From the NCBI RefSeq assembly GCF_030441895.1, contig NZ_JARJAS010000004.1: a DNA stretch of 64,000 nt, one strand, 5' to 3'. Below are positions 35,200-43,080 of the stretch, in pieces. A model generated the notes under the pieces. It made no database searches. It saw nothing but the letters and a program-made list of their open reading frames with translations, and was not told the DNA's origin. The position numbers and the translations under genes were made by a program. Source of the DNA: Enterococcus_D entomosocium (GTDB lineage: Bacteria > Bacillota > Bacilli > Lactobacillales > Enterococcaceae). Every line of letters starts with the position of its first letter. Within the stretch, counting starts at the first letter, position 1.

Positions 35200-35829
35200 A
35201 TGATTAAAGTGTTGTTAGTTGATGACCATGAAATGGTTCGTCTGGGGGTCTCTTCTTATCTATCAATTCAAGACGATATAGAAGTAATTGGGGAAGCGGA
35301 AAATGGTCGAGTCGGGTATGAAAAGGCATTGGAATTACGTCCAGATGTGATTTTGATGGATTTGGTGATGGATGAAATGGATGGGATCGAATCTACGAAA
35401 TTGATTTTAAATGATTGGCCAGAAGCAAAAATCATCATTGTCACTAGTTTTATTGATGACGAGAAAGTCTATCCTGCAATTGAAGCGGGTGCGGCCGGTT
35501 ACCTGTTAAAGACGTCTACTGCTCATGAGATTGCGGAAGCCATTCGTGCAACCCAGCGAGGAGAGCGGGTCTTAGAACCCGAAGTCACCACGAAAATGAT
35601 GGATCGTTTGACGAATCGGACACCAATCCTACATGAAGATTTGACCAATCGGGAACAAGAAGTGTTACTGTTGATCGCTGAAGGAAAGAGCAACCAAGAG
35701 ATTGCGGATTCACTCTTCATTACGCTGAAAACAGTGAAGACACATGTGTCAAATATCTTATCAAAATTAGAAGTAGAAGATCGTACGCAAGCTACGATAT
35801 ATGCTTTTAAACATGGCTTGATAAAATAA
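35200..35829 (+). CDS. liaR: Response regulator LiaR
   Basis: A 209-residue NarL/FixJ-type response regulator. The receiver domain has DDHEMV at the acidic pocket, the phospho-acceptor D54 in LMDLVMDEMDG, and TSF and K residues at the usual places. The C-terminal LuxR-type helix-turn-helix reads LTNREQEVLLLIAEGKSNQEIA and LKTVKTHVSNILSKL. GGAGG lies at the end of liaS, three bases upstream. It controls envelope-protective genes in response to LiaS. Confidence 0.95.
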   Translation: MIKVLLVDDHEMVRLGVSSYLSIQDDIEVIGEAENGRVGYEKALELRPDVILMDLVMDEMDGIESTKLILNDWPEAKIIIVTSFIDDEKVYPAIEAGAAGYLLKTSTAHEIAEAIRATQRGERVLEPEVTTKMMDRLTNRTPILHEDLTNREQEVLLLIAEGKSNQEIADSLFITLKTVKTHVSNILSKLEVEDRTQATIYAFKHGLIK

Positions 35830-35844
35830 AATCTTAATAATCAT

Positions 35845-35875
35845 ACCTCCTCATGGCAAGCAGGGGAGGTTTTTG
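35845..35875 (+). terminator. Terminator after liaR
   Basis: ACCTCC (35845-35850) pairs with GGAGGT (35865-35870), followed by TTTTGTT. Confidence 0.75.
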
Positions 35876-35916
35876 TTATACTAAATAATGATCTGGCAAA
35901 CAAAGGAGCGTTTGTG

Positions 35917-36582
35917 GTGAAGCAAAATTATGCAATTATTGGATTAGGTCGTTTCGGTGGAAGTATTTGTCGTACGTTGATTGAATCAGGTCAAGAAGTG
36001 TTGGCAATCGATAGCAACGAAGATCGTGTCAATGAATATATGAATATCGCCACCCATGCGGTGGTCGGCAACGCACAAGATGAGATGACGTTGCGTTCAT
36101 TGGGTATCCGTAACTTTGACCATGTCATTGTTGCGATAGGTGAAGATATTCAAGCCAGTATATTGGTCACACTGATGGTTAAAGAAATGGGTGTTCCTAA
36201 TATCTTAGCCAAAGCCCAAAACGAATACCATGCCCGTGTACTGGAAAAACTCGGCGCAGACCGTGTCGTCCATCCTGAACGTGATATGGGGATTCGCATC
36301 GCCCATAATCTAGTTTCCAAAAATATCTTAGATTATATTGAACTATCTGACGAATTTTCTTTAGCAGAGATTCGCGTGTCCAATCCACGCTTTTTCAATA
36401 AATCCCTGATTGAGCTGAATTTTCGACAAAAGTATGGTCTGACAGTCGTTGCGATTCGTCGGGGACCAGGACAAGTGATCGTTTCGCCTGATGCAGAGGC
36501 AATCGTGCGTGAAAATGACAATTTACTCGTGATCGGCAATACAGATGATGTAGATATACTCGATGAACATATGAATGATTAG
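35917..36582 (+). CDS. ktrA: KtrA/TrkA-type regulatory subunit of potassium uptake
   Basis: A protein of about 221 residues with an N-terminal RCK nucleotide-binding domain (YAIIGLGRFGGSICRTL, the acidic AIDSNED after strand 2, AHVVGNAQD-like ATHAVVGNAQDE) and a C-terminal TrkA_C domain (about 135-221). Such subunits gate KtrB potassium channels in response to ATP, ADP or c-di-AMP. No membrane subunit lies beside it. The start is GTG 35917, eight bases after AAAGGAG; the GTG three bases earlier is also possible. Confidence 0.9.
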   Translation: MKQNYAIIGLGRFGGSICRTLIESGQEVLAIDSNEDRVNEYMNIATHAVVGNAQDEMTLRSLGIRNFDHVIVAIGEDIQASILVTLMVKEMGVPNILAKAQNEYHARVLEKLGADRVVHPERDMGIRIAHNLVSKNILDYIELSDEFSLAEIRVSNPRFFNKSLIELNFRQKYGLTVVAIRRGPGQVIVSPDAEAIVRENDNLLVIGNTDDVDILDEHMND

Positions 36583-36593
36583 GAGTGAAGAAA

Positions 36594-36893
36594 ATGAACT
36601 TAACAATAAGTCCTGAAGCAATGCAATGGTTCAAAAAAGAGTTGGTGGTAGACCAAGGAAGCGGAATTCGTTTTTTCGGAAAAATTTATGGCAAAACACA
36701 AGTGCATGACGGATTTTCCGTGGGAATGTCAGTCGATAAACCAGAACGTCCGATCGTCGAACAAACCATTGATGGCTTGCTTTTTTTTATTGATGAAGCA
36801 GACGAATGGTTTTTCAAAGGCTATGATCTAACTGTGGACTATGATGAAACGTTAGATGAACCGAAATATGATTTTAGCGAAGATAAAAAATAA
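36594..36893 (+). CDS. HesB/YneR-like small protein
   Basis: A 99-residue acidic protein of the HesB-like fold as in B. subtilis YneR. The pattern ISPEAMQWFKKEL, GIRFFGKIYG and GLLFFIDEADEWFF fits the family. The cysteines that bind iron-sulfur clusters in true IscA/HesB scaffolds are absent, so cluster assembly is unlikely and the function is unknown. I start at ATG 36594, eight bases after AGGAG; the GTG at 36585 lies inside that site. It closely follows ktrA and may be co-transcribed. Confidence 0.8.
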   Translation: MNLTISPEAMQWFKKELVVDQGSGIRFFGKIYGKTQVHDGFSVGMSVDKPERPIVEQTIDGLLFFIDEADEWFFKGYDLTVDYDETLDEPKYDFSEDKK

Positions 36894-36950
36894 TGTGGAT
36901 TCGGTCCCAGCTGACCGATTTCCCACGATTGGCTCTAGGAGATGAAACCG

Positions 36951-37895
36951 ATGTTATCAATTGTTGTACCTTGTTTTAATGAAGAGGCGAGCTTGCCGAT
37001 ATTCTTTGAGGAAACAGAAAAGGTGAAGAGACAATTAAATATGCCCTTTGAATATATTTTTGTCAATGATGGCTCTTCAGATCAAACACTACCTGTTTTA
37101 AGAGAGTTATATCGTGCCCACCCCGACAGTGTTCGCTATTTATCTTTTTCGAGAAACTTTGGCAAAGAAGCGGCACTTTATGCAGGCTTACAAGCGGCGA
37201 AAGGCGATTTTGTCACTGTGATGGACGCAGATCTACAAGACCCGCCGACATTACTGCCAGAAATGTTTGCGATGCTGGAAGCAAAACCAGAGCTTGATTG
37301 TGTGGGGACTAGACGGGCGGATCGCAAAGGAGAACCGAAGATCCGTAGTTTTTTCTCAGATGCTTTTTATAATATTATCAACAAGATTGCCGATACCGAA
37401 ATGGTAAATGGTGCTCGAGATTTTCGCTTGATGCGCCGTAATATGGTAGATGCCGTTTTACAACTGTCTGAATACAATCGCTTTTCCAAAGGGATCTTCA
37501 GTTGGGTCGGCTTTGATACAGAATACATCGCCTATGAGAACCGGGAACGAGTCGCTGGTGAGACATCGTGGTCATTTTGGAAACTATTTCAATATTCGAT
37601 CGACGGTATCGTCAACTTTTCGGATACCCCTCTGAACATTGCTTCGTTTATTGGGGCGCTTTCCTGTTTTGGCTCTCTGATTGCTTTGGTATTTATTGTG
37701 ATAAGAACCTTTATTTTTGGAGATCCGACATCAGGATGGCCTTCGATGGTCAGCATCTTCTTATTTGTTGGTGGACTACAATTGCTTTGTTTAGGAATCA
37801 TCGGCAAGTATATCGGAAAAATTTTCTTAGAGACTAAAAATAGACCCTTGTATTTTTTGAAAGAAACCGAAAAAGATCAAGAAAAACAAAAATAA
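36951..37895 (+). CDS. Bactoprenol glucosyltransferase-like GT2 (GtrB/CsbB type)
   Basis: A 314-residue membrane enzyme. The GT2 domain shows SIVVPCFNEEASLP, VNDGSSDQT, SRNFGKEAALYAGL, MDADLQDPP at the metal site, GARDFRLMRR and RVAGETSW, and two membrane segments (about 230-252 and 264-287) close the chain. This is the GtrB/CsbB architecture: it loads a sugar, often glucose or GlcNAc, on undecaprenyl phosphate. A GtrA-family partner lies 2 kb away at 39901. AGGAG at 36937-36941 fits ATG 36951; the ATG at 36942 is too close. Confidence 0.88.
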   Translation: MLSIVVPCFNEEASLPIFFEETEKVKRQLNMPFEYIFVNDGSSDQTLPVLRELYRAHPDSVRYLSFSRNFGKEAALYAGLQAAKGDFVTVMDADLQDPPTLLPEMFAMLEAKPELDCVGTRRADRKGEPKIRSFFSDAFYNIINKIADTEMVNGARDFRLMRRNMVDAVLQLSEYNRFSKGIFSWVGFDTEYIAYENRERVAGETSWSFWKLFQYSIDGIVNFSDTPLNIASFIGALSCFGSLIALVFIVIRTFIFGDPTSGWPSMVSIFLFVGGLQLLCLGIIGKYIGKIFLETKNRPLYFLKETEKDQEKQK

Positions 37896-37943
37896 AAAAA
37901 GTGTACATGTTGAAGGGTTTGCCTCCGACTGTACACTTTTTTT
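37894..37943. terminator. Bidirectional terminator between convergent genes
   Basis: Seven A plus GTGTACA (to 37907) pair with TGTACAC (37930-37936) plus seven T, so it can end the GT2 transcript on the plus strand and the dehydrogenase transcript on the minus strand. Confidence 0.88.
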
Positions 37944-37957
37944 GCGGAAAGAATATG

Positions 37958-38899
37958 TTAGTAGCCTTTATCCAAGTTTATCTCATTTTTTACAAGTTCT
38001 TGTTTTGCCAAAAAATGTTGGAAGTTCGCTAAGAAAATGGCCATAAATGCCTTTTGAAAATGGGGCGTATGCCCTGAGATATGGGGGGTTATCAAAAGGT
38101 TTTCGATGTGCCATAACGGATCATTTTCGGACAATGGCTCTTCTTCAAAAACATCCAGAGCGGCAAATGATAGCTGCTTCTTTTCTAAGGCATTTGCTAA
38201 TGCAGTGGTATCCACACTAGGCCCACGGCCGACATTATAAAAAGAAGCAGAGGGTTTCATTTGGGCAAAAAAAGCTGCATCATATAAATGTGTGGTTTCT
38301 TCTGTCAGGGGAAGAATATTGATGACGCAATCAGCAGTTTTTGCGCAAGCGTGTAAGTCAGATAACGCAAACGTTTTTTCAAAACCTGTCACGTCATGCC
38401 CGCTAGTATTGATACCAATGGGACTTACACCAAAAAAGGTCAATGCTTGAGCTAACTTTTGGCCAATTTGTCCTGTACCAACGATCAAAATCTCTTGGTC
38501 CGACAATTTTGTATAGGGAATCGTATTCGGTGACCATTGCTGTTTTCTCTGTTGCTGAATTGCTTGGAAAATCCCGCGGTTTTCCATAAATAGTAGAGCC
38601 AACAAATGGTCTGTGATCGATTCGGCATGGATGCCGCTGCCATTAGATAAGCGAATATTGTATTTCGCAAACTCTTTTAATGGTAAGGTGTCTACGCCAG
38701 CTGAAATTGCTTGGACCCATTTCAAATTTGTTTTCTCCGTTAGCAGGTAGTCCTTCCATTCCAACTTCCAACCAATGGTGATTTCTACTTGTGACCAATC
38801 AATTGCTTGGTCCTTTGTGTACACAAGAAATTGATAGTCTTTTTCGATTTGTTTCACATATGTGTCGCGAAACTCTCGAGTAGCTAAGATTATTTTCAT
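37958..38899 (-). CDS. D-2-hydroxyacid dehydrogenase family protein
   Basis: A 313-residue NAD-dependent dehydrogenase of the SerA/PdxB superfamily. It has the Rossmann motif VGTGQIGQKLAQ, the catalytic arginine segment YNVGRGPSVD, a glutamate in FEEEPL, and the catalytic histidine region ITPHISGHT. Substrate may be a 2-keto acid or a glyoxylate-like compound. I start at 38899 because AAGGAGG precedes it by seven bases on the minus strand; the reading to 38968 would run through the terminator of the gene before it. Confidence 0.88.
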   Translation of the reverse strand: MKIILATREFRDTYVKQIEKDYQFLVYTKDQAIDWSQVEITIGWKLEWKDYLLTEKTNLKWVQAISAGVDTLPLKEFAKYNIRLSNGSGIHAESITDHLLALLFMENRGIFQAIQQQRKQQWSPNTIPYTKLSDQEILIVGTGQIGQKLAQALTFFGVSPIGINTSGHDVTGFEKTFALSDLHACAKTADCVINILPLTEETTHLYDAAFFAQMKPSASFYNVGRGPSVDTTALANALEKKQLSFAALDVFEEEPLSENDPLWHIENLLITPHISGHTPHFQKAFMAIFLANFQHFLAKQELVKNEINLDKGY

Positions 38900-38940
38900 T
38901 GCCAAGCCTCCTTTTAACATAAGTGTAGCAAAGAATGAGA

Positions 38941-38970
38941 AAAAAACCATGTTCAAGGAATTGAACATGG
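38941..38970 (-). terminator. Terminator of the DUF1189 gene
   Basis: On the minus strand CCATGTTCAA, loop TTCC, TTGAACATGG (38947-38970), followed by TTTTTT (38941-38946). Confidence 0.88.
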
Positions 38971-38976
38971 CCTAGA

Positions 38977-39786
38977 TTAGGTTTTAAACTGAATTTTTGG
39001 AGAATGTTTAACCCCTTGTGTGAATAAGAATAAAGAACCAAACAAAATAAAGGTGGTTGCATCGAAGGAAGGCAATAGTAGTTGTACGATTACACTAATA
39101 AGCGTAGGCAATGCAGCACTTACGATCAGAATCTTTAAATTTTCAAAGAAGGTATAGGAGAATCGTTTTAATCTTGTATAGATCGTTGCAACAAAGGTCC
39201 CCATCACTAAGGTGATCAACAAGCTGACAAATGATGGATACAATGCAACAAAAAAGACAATGAGTTTGATTAGCCATGGAATCGCTTGGTTTGATAGCGC
39301 TTCTCGAATCGCCTGACCGTTAAGATTGCGCAGCGCAGGCTCACTGTAATCAAATTCTAATTGATTAGAATCTAACATTGACGTCGATAAGCCAGAAGAG
39401 GGGATACGGATGACCAGCTGATCTTTTAACAAGCCAACAGCGATGACAGAGCCAGTGACATCAGATGCAATATCTGCTGGCGTACGGTTGCCATCTGGAT
39501 CGAAAGTAAAGATGATCGAATCGGTTTGATAAATGAAACCTTGCGTATCCGGCGCTGTAGCAAGCTGCCCATTTTCGATCGTAAAATCTGGAATCGATTC
39601 TCCAATTTTTTGTCCGTCTGCTTGCACATCGCGAAAGACACCTAATACATTGATGGTCATCGGTACCGCGATGAGCACGGAGGCGCTTAATAGAAAAACG
39701 ATTACTTTGGAAAATTCTGCTTTTTTGACAAATTTTAAATCAGGTATTCGGAAAAAAGCAATTTTAAATAGTTGGACGATAGTCAT
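38977..39786 (-). CDS. DUF1189 membrane protein
   Basis: A 269-residue membrane protein. One segment near the N-terminus (about 28-50), an extracytoplasmic region of about 110 residues (PDFTIENGQL, TDSIIFTFDPDG) and three or four C-terminal segments (from about 168) match DUF1189, a family without a firm function that in Gram-positives is sometimes linked to maltodextrin uptake genes. AAAGGAG lies 11 bases before the ATG. It has its own terminator and faces away from the gtrA gene. Confidence 0.75.
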   Translation of the reverse strand: MTIVQLFKIAFFRIPDLKFVKKAEFSKVIVFLLSASVLIAVPMTINVLGVFRDVQADGQKIGESIPDFTIENGQLATAPDTQGFIYQTDSIIFTFDPDGNRTPADIASDVTGSVIAVGLLKDQLVIRIPSSGLSTSMLDSNQLEFDYSEPALRNLNGQAIREALSNQAIPWLIKLIVFFVALYPSFVSLLITLVMGTFVATIYTRLKRFSYTFFENLKILIVSAALPTLISVIVQLLLPSFDATTFILFGSLFLFTQGVKHSPKIQFKT

Positions 39787-39900
39787 TTGCTGATGAACTC
39801 CTTTGTGGTATAACTAGAGTAATTGTAACGAAGGGTTCTTTGAATTACAAGGAATTCACAAAAAAAGAACCAATAATCGAATGAATGAATAAATAAAGAA

Positions 39901-40353
39901 ATGAAAGTAGGCAAAAGAATGCAAAAGTACAACGAATACAAACAGTTCTTGCAGCAAAAAAAGTTGTGGGAGCCGATTACGTATTTATTTTTTGGTGGAT
40001 TAACGACTGTAGTCAACATTGTCGTCTATCTCATTTTTCGTGAAGGATTTGGTCTTTATTACCAGACAGCGAATGTGATTTCCTGGATTGCTTCTGTTTT
40101 GTTCGCCTACTTTACAAATAAGTTATGGGTTTTTGAAGCAAAAACCGAGACAAAGCAAGAGTCATGGGCGGCATTTGGGAAGTTCATTTTCTTTCGTGTC
40201 TTATCATTAGGCTTAGATATGCTTTGTATGTATCTATTTATTTCAATTTTGGCAACCGGCGATCTAGTTGCCAAGCTGGTCACCCAAGTTGTTGTTGTTT
40301 TGGCAAACTATGTGTTTAGTAAATTTTTGATTTTCAATACGAAAAAAAAGTGA
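39901..40353 (+). CDS. GtrA family membrane protein
   Basis: A protein of up to 150 residues with four membrane segments. YLFFGGLTTVVNIVVYLIF, SWIASVLFAYFTNKLWVF and ANYVFSKFLIF are the GtrA-family motifs. GtrA-like proteins are thought to flip bactoprenol-linked sugars, made by GtrB-like enzymes such as the one at 36951, to the outer face. The start is uncertain: ATG 39901 has no clear ribosome binding site, and ATG 39919 has only a weak one. In several Gram-positives such a GtrA modifies teichoic acid or wall glycan. Confidence 0.85.
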   Translation: MKVGKRMQKYNEYKQFLQQKKLWEPITYLFFGGLTTVVNIVVYLIFREGFGLYYQTANVISWIASVLFAYFTNKLWVFEAKTETKQESWAAFGKFIFFRVLSLGLDMLCMYLFISILATGDLVAKLVTQVVVVLANYVFSKFLIFNTKKK

Positions 40354-40393
40354 GAAAAAGTAAGCATATTTTTTGAACAAAGTCTGATAGTCT

Positions 40394-40420
40394 GATAATG
40401 TTACTTATGTAAACATTATC
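40394..40420 (+). promoter_or_regulatory. Dyad operator-like site over the sodA promoter
   Basis: GATAATGTT (40394-40402) and its exact inverse AACATTATC (40412-40420) are separated by nine bases. The left arm contains the probable -10 GATAAT (weak -35 TTGAAC at 40373). The arms resemble the GATAAT of Fur-family boxes, but spacing differs, so the regulator (Fur, PerR or MntR like) is open. Confidence 0.55.
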
Positions 40421-40439
40421 ATTGAGGAGGAATTTTTTT

Positions 40440-41045
40440 ATGACTTACACATTACCAGATTTACCTTACGCATACGATGCATTAGAACCATACATTGACG
40501 AAGAAACGATGCATTTGCATCATGATAAACACCATAACACTTATGTAACAAACTTAAACGCAGCGATTGAAAAACATCCTGAATTAGGTGAAAAAACAGT
40601 TGAAGAATTATTAGCTGACTTTTCTTCTGTGCCAGAAGATATTCAAACAGCGGTCCGTAATAATGGCGGCGGCCATGCTAACCACACGTTCTTCTGGGAA
40701 ATCTTAGGCCCAAATGCTGGCGGCGAACCTACTGGGGCTATCAAAGAGGCAATTGACGAAGCTTTCGGCAGCTTTGAAGACTTCAAAGAAGATTTCAAAG
40801 CTGCTGCAACCGGACGTTTTGGTTCAGGTTGGGCATGGTTAGTCGTTGAAGATGGCAAATTAGCAATCACCTCAACAGCGAATCAAGATTCACCATTGAT
40901 GGATGGCCAAACACCTGTCTTAGGTTTAGATGTTTGGGAACATGCGTATTACTTGAAATACAAAAATGTTCGTCCAGATTACATCAATGCTTTCTGGAGT
41001 GTTGTTAACTGGGACAAAGTAAACGAATATTTCGCAAAAGCTTAA
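40440..41045 (+). CDS. sodA: Manganese superoxide dismutase
   Basis: A 201-residue Fe/Mn superoxide dismutase that converts superoxide to peroxide and oxygen in the cytoplasm. Metal ligands are visible: H27 in MHLHHDKHH, the histidine of GGGHANHTFFW, and the aspartate and histidine of LDVWEHAYYL. The GPNAGGEP and QDSPL segments fit the manganese form of lactic bacteria. GAGGAGG at 40424-40430 supports ATG 40440; an upstream in-frame start would include the binding site. Confidence 0.97.
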   Translation: MTYTLPDLPYAYDALEPYIDEETMHLHHDKHHNTYVTNLNAAIEKHPELGEKTVEELLADFSSVPEDIQTAVRNNGGGHANHTFFWEILGPNAGGEPTGAIKEAIDEAFGSFEDFKEDFKAAATGRFGSGWAWLVVEDGKLAITSTANQDSPLMDGQTPVLGLDVWEHAYYLKYKNVRPDYINAFWSVVNWDKVNEYFAKA

Positions 41046-41057
41046 ACAATTTACTAG

Positions 41058-41087
41058 AAAGAAGCCTGCTAAAAGGCTTCTTTTTTT
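41058..41087 (+). terminator. Terminator after sodA
   Basis: AAAGAAGCC (41058-41066) pairs with GGCTTCTTT (41075-41083) and runs into seven T. Confidence 0.9.
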
Positions 41088-41112
41088 GTGGATAGAAAGA
41101 ATCATTTTGATA

Positions 41113-41160
41113 TTGCTAACGCTTACATAATCCGCTATAATAAAGGCGACGGAATCGTCG
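41113..41160 (+). promoter_or_regulatory. Cold-shock gene promoter and 5' leader hairpin
   Basis: TTGCTA (41113-41118), 17 bases, TATAAT (41136-41141). At the likely transcript start CGACG (41147-41151), loop GAAT, CGTCG (41156-41160) can form a short GC-rich hairpin in the leader. Confidence 0.65.
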
Positions 41161-41189
41161 GATTATAATTATTGGAGGCTTTACACACT

Positions 41190-41390
41190 ATGGAACATGG
41201 GAAAGTAAAATGGTTCAACAACGAAAAAGGATTTGGTTTTATTACAGTTGACGGTGGCGATGATGTATTTGTTCACTTTTCTGCCATTCAAGGAGACGGT
41301 TTTAAGTCACTTGAAGAAGGTCAAGAAGTTGAATTTACGATCGTTGAAGGTGCCCGCGGGCCGCAGGCAGCGGAAGTAACCAAAGTCTAA
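41190..41390 (+). CDS. Cold shock protein (CspA family)
   Basis: A 66-residue OB-fold nucleic acid chaperone. The two RNA-binding motifs KGFGFI (RNP1) and VFVHF (RNP2) are intact, and the start GKVKWFNNEKGFG is typical. It melts RNA structure and supports translation after temperature downshift or in stationary phase. ATG 41190 follows GGAGG at 41174-41178. It is a single-gene unit between two terminators. Confidence 0.95.
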   Translation: MEHGKVKWFNNEKGFGFITVDGGDDVFVHFSAIQGDGFKSLEEGQEVEFTIVEGARGPQAAEVTKV

Positions 41391-41414
41391 TTACCTAATT
41401 AAAGAATCGACTGA

Positions 41415-41444
41415 AAAGCCTTGCAGCTAAGCAAGGTTTTTTTT
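41415..41444 (+). terminator. Terminator after the cold-shock gene
   Basis: CCTTGC (41419-41424) pairs with GCAAGG (41431-41436), flanked by AAAA and eight T. The next 200 bases, to the LCP start, are AT-rich and hold no gene I can support. Confidence 0.9.
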
Positions 41445-41647
41445 CGGTCTAGATAGTTTCTGGCAAAACCATGAAAGAAAAGAATGAGAAAACTGTTTCT
41501 TTCCTTCAAGGGAGGAATCCTTGCATTTTGTTTCATTTACATTACATTTTTATTAAAACAAATGTTTTATAACAAATGAGATTGCTCTATGATATAAATT
41601 ATGCGAAAATTTAGTCGATTGTTATTTTTTATCGGACGAGGTGCAAG

Positions 41648-42673
41648 ATGCGAAAATATCAAAGAATAGTAATAGGAATATTAGGGATTTTGGTCCTGGG
41701 AATTATCGGATTAACTGTGTACGGTTTGCAAGTTTATAATGATACAAGTTCAACTTTTGAACATATTTCTAAACCAGTTGATCGAAACACAAAAAGGCGT
41801 TCAGAAACTGTCAACATTGAAAAAAGAGAACCTTTTTCTATCTTGTTACTAGGAATTGATACCGGAGCTTTAGGAAGGACCGAGCAAGGCCGTTCAGATA
41901 GTATGATGGTTGTTACAGTAAATCCAGAAAAAAAGCAATCTACGATCGTTAGCTTGGACAGGGATATATTTACTCAAATCATCGGGTATGGAACTTTAGA
42001 CAAGTTAAATCATGCATACGCTTTTGGGGGAGAAGCCATGGCAATGGATTCTGTGGAAAATCTTTTGGATATACCGATCGATCATTATGTGACAATCAAC
42101 ATGCAAGGGATGAGAGATTTGATTGATGCAGTTGGTGGAATCGAAGTAACGAATGATATCGACTTTACGCTCGAGGGAGTCCATGTTCCGAAAGGAAAAA
42201 TCACTTTAAATGGGAAAACTGGTCTAGCTTATGCACGTATGCGTAAAGAAGACCCAGAAGGAGATATTGGTAGGCAGAAAAGACAACGAGAAGTTGTAAC
42301 AAAAATTTTAAAAAAAGTGATGAGTTTGGATGGAATCAATAATTATCAGAAAATATTAAAAGCTGTTGAAAAAAATTCAAAGACAGATCTAACATGGGAC
42401 GATATGCTGGATGTCGCAAAGAACTATTTACCTGCTTTTACGACGATTCATCAAGAGCAGCTTCAAGGGGAGGGGCAAATGTTGAATGATGTCTACTATC
42501 AGCTTTTAGGGGTCAATCAGCTCTTACACATGCAAAATACACTCAGAGAACAACTGGCCCTCCCTCAAAACAATCAGCTCTCACAAGGAGATGAACATAC
42601 ACAAGGCTATTTCAACTATCAGTTCTACGATGACAGTGCAGTCTTTTCCGATGGCGAGGGTGCGAGTGAATAG
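41648..42673 (+). CDS. LytR-CpsA-Psr (LCP) family glycopolymer ligase
   Basis: A 341-residue membrane-anchored protein: one N-terminal segment (about 7-27) and an extracellular LCP domain. Signatures are ILLLGIDTG, the arginine in GRSDSMMVVTVNP, SLDRDIFTQI, LNHAYAFGG, the DHYVTINMQG strand, and YARMRKEDPEGDIGRQKRQ. LCP enzymes move lipid-linked polymers to the MurNAc 6-hydroxyl of peptidoglycan, so this is a candidate for attaching the rhamnan coded at 5-28 kb. The C-terminal 50 residues after the LCP domain are low-complexity, rich in Q, E and S. It starts at ATG 41648 after a GAGGTG sequence. Confidence 0.9.
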   Translation: MRKYQRIVIGILGILVLGIIGLTVYGLQVYNDTSSTFEHISKPVDRNTKRRSETVNIEKREPFSILLLGIDTGALGRTEQGRSDSMMVVTVNPEKKQSTIVSLDRDIFTQIIGYGTLDKLNHAYAFGGEAMAMDSVENLLDIPIDHYVTINMQGMRDLIDAVGGIEVTNDIDFTLEGVHVPKGKITLNGKTGLAYARMRKEDPEGDIGRQKRQREVVTKILKKVMSLDGINNYQKILKAVEKNSKTDLTWDDMLDVAKNYLPAFTTIHQEQLQGEGQMLNDVYYQLLGVNQLLHMQNTLREQLALPQNNQLSQGDEHTQGYFNYQFYDDSAVFSDGEGASE

Positions 42674-43080
42674 ATCCATATAGCTGTCTTTCGATCAATT
42701 GAGGGTGTGTCGGTTTGTACGTCTCCTTCAACTGTTTGATAGGATAGCGGAATCGATACATGGGCAACTGCTTGTGTGTCGATTTTTCGTTTATATGAAA
42801 GCTCCTCTCGCTTCAATCGATCTAGTTTTCCACAAAAAAAGAAATGTAAATCTTGTTTCACGAAACCATCAAATGAAAAAACATAAGAAAGCTTAAAAAA
42901 ACAATTTTTTCATGAAAGAATGAAAATGAAACAATCAAACTGTGAAACATTTACTCGGATTCACGCCAATTTTTATAGTTTTTTCTAAGGATTAATGGAT
43001 ATTTTTTGTTTTTTCTGTTTCGAATCGAATTTTTTGGTAAAATAGGACAGTAGTCATTATAGATTGGAAGGATAGATGAG
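42674..43080. other. Intergenic stretch between LCP and PBP genes
   Basis: About 400 AT-rich bases. A minus-strand frame of 78 codons (42625-42861) has a GTG start, no good ribosome binding site and no recognised family, so it is not annotated as a gene. A 10-base palindrome TTTCATGAAA lies at 42908-42917. GGAAGGA at 43066-43072 belongs to the PBP gene. Nothing else is clear. Confidence 0.5.

Noticed and set aside
42625..42861. Minus-strand frame of 78 codons in the LCP-PBP gap
   Set aside because: It overlaps the 3' end of the LCP gene, needs a GTG start, lacks a clear ribosome binding site and matches no family I know. It could be a remnant, but I cannot support it as a gene.
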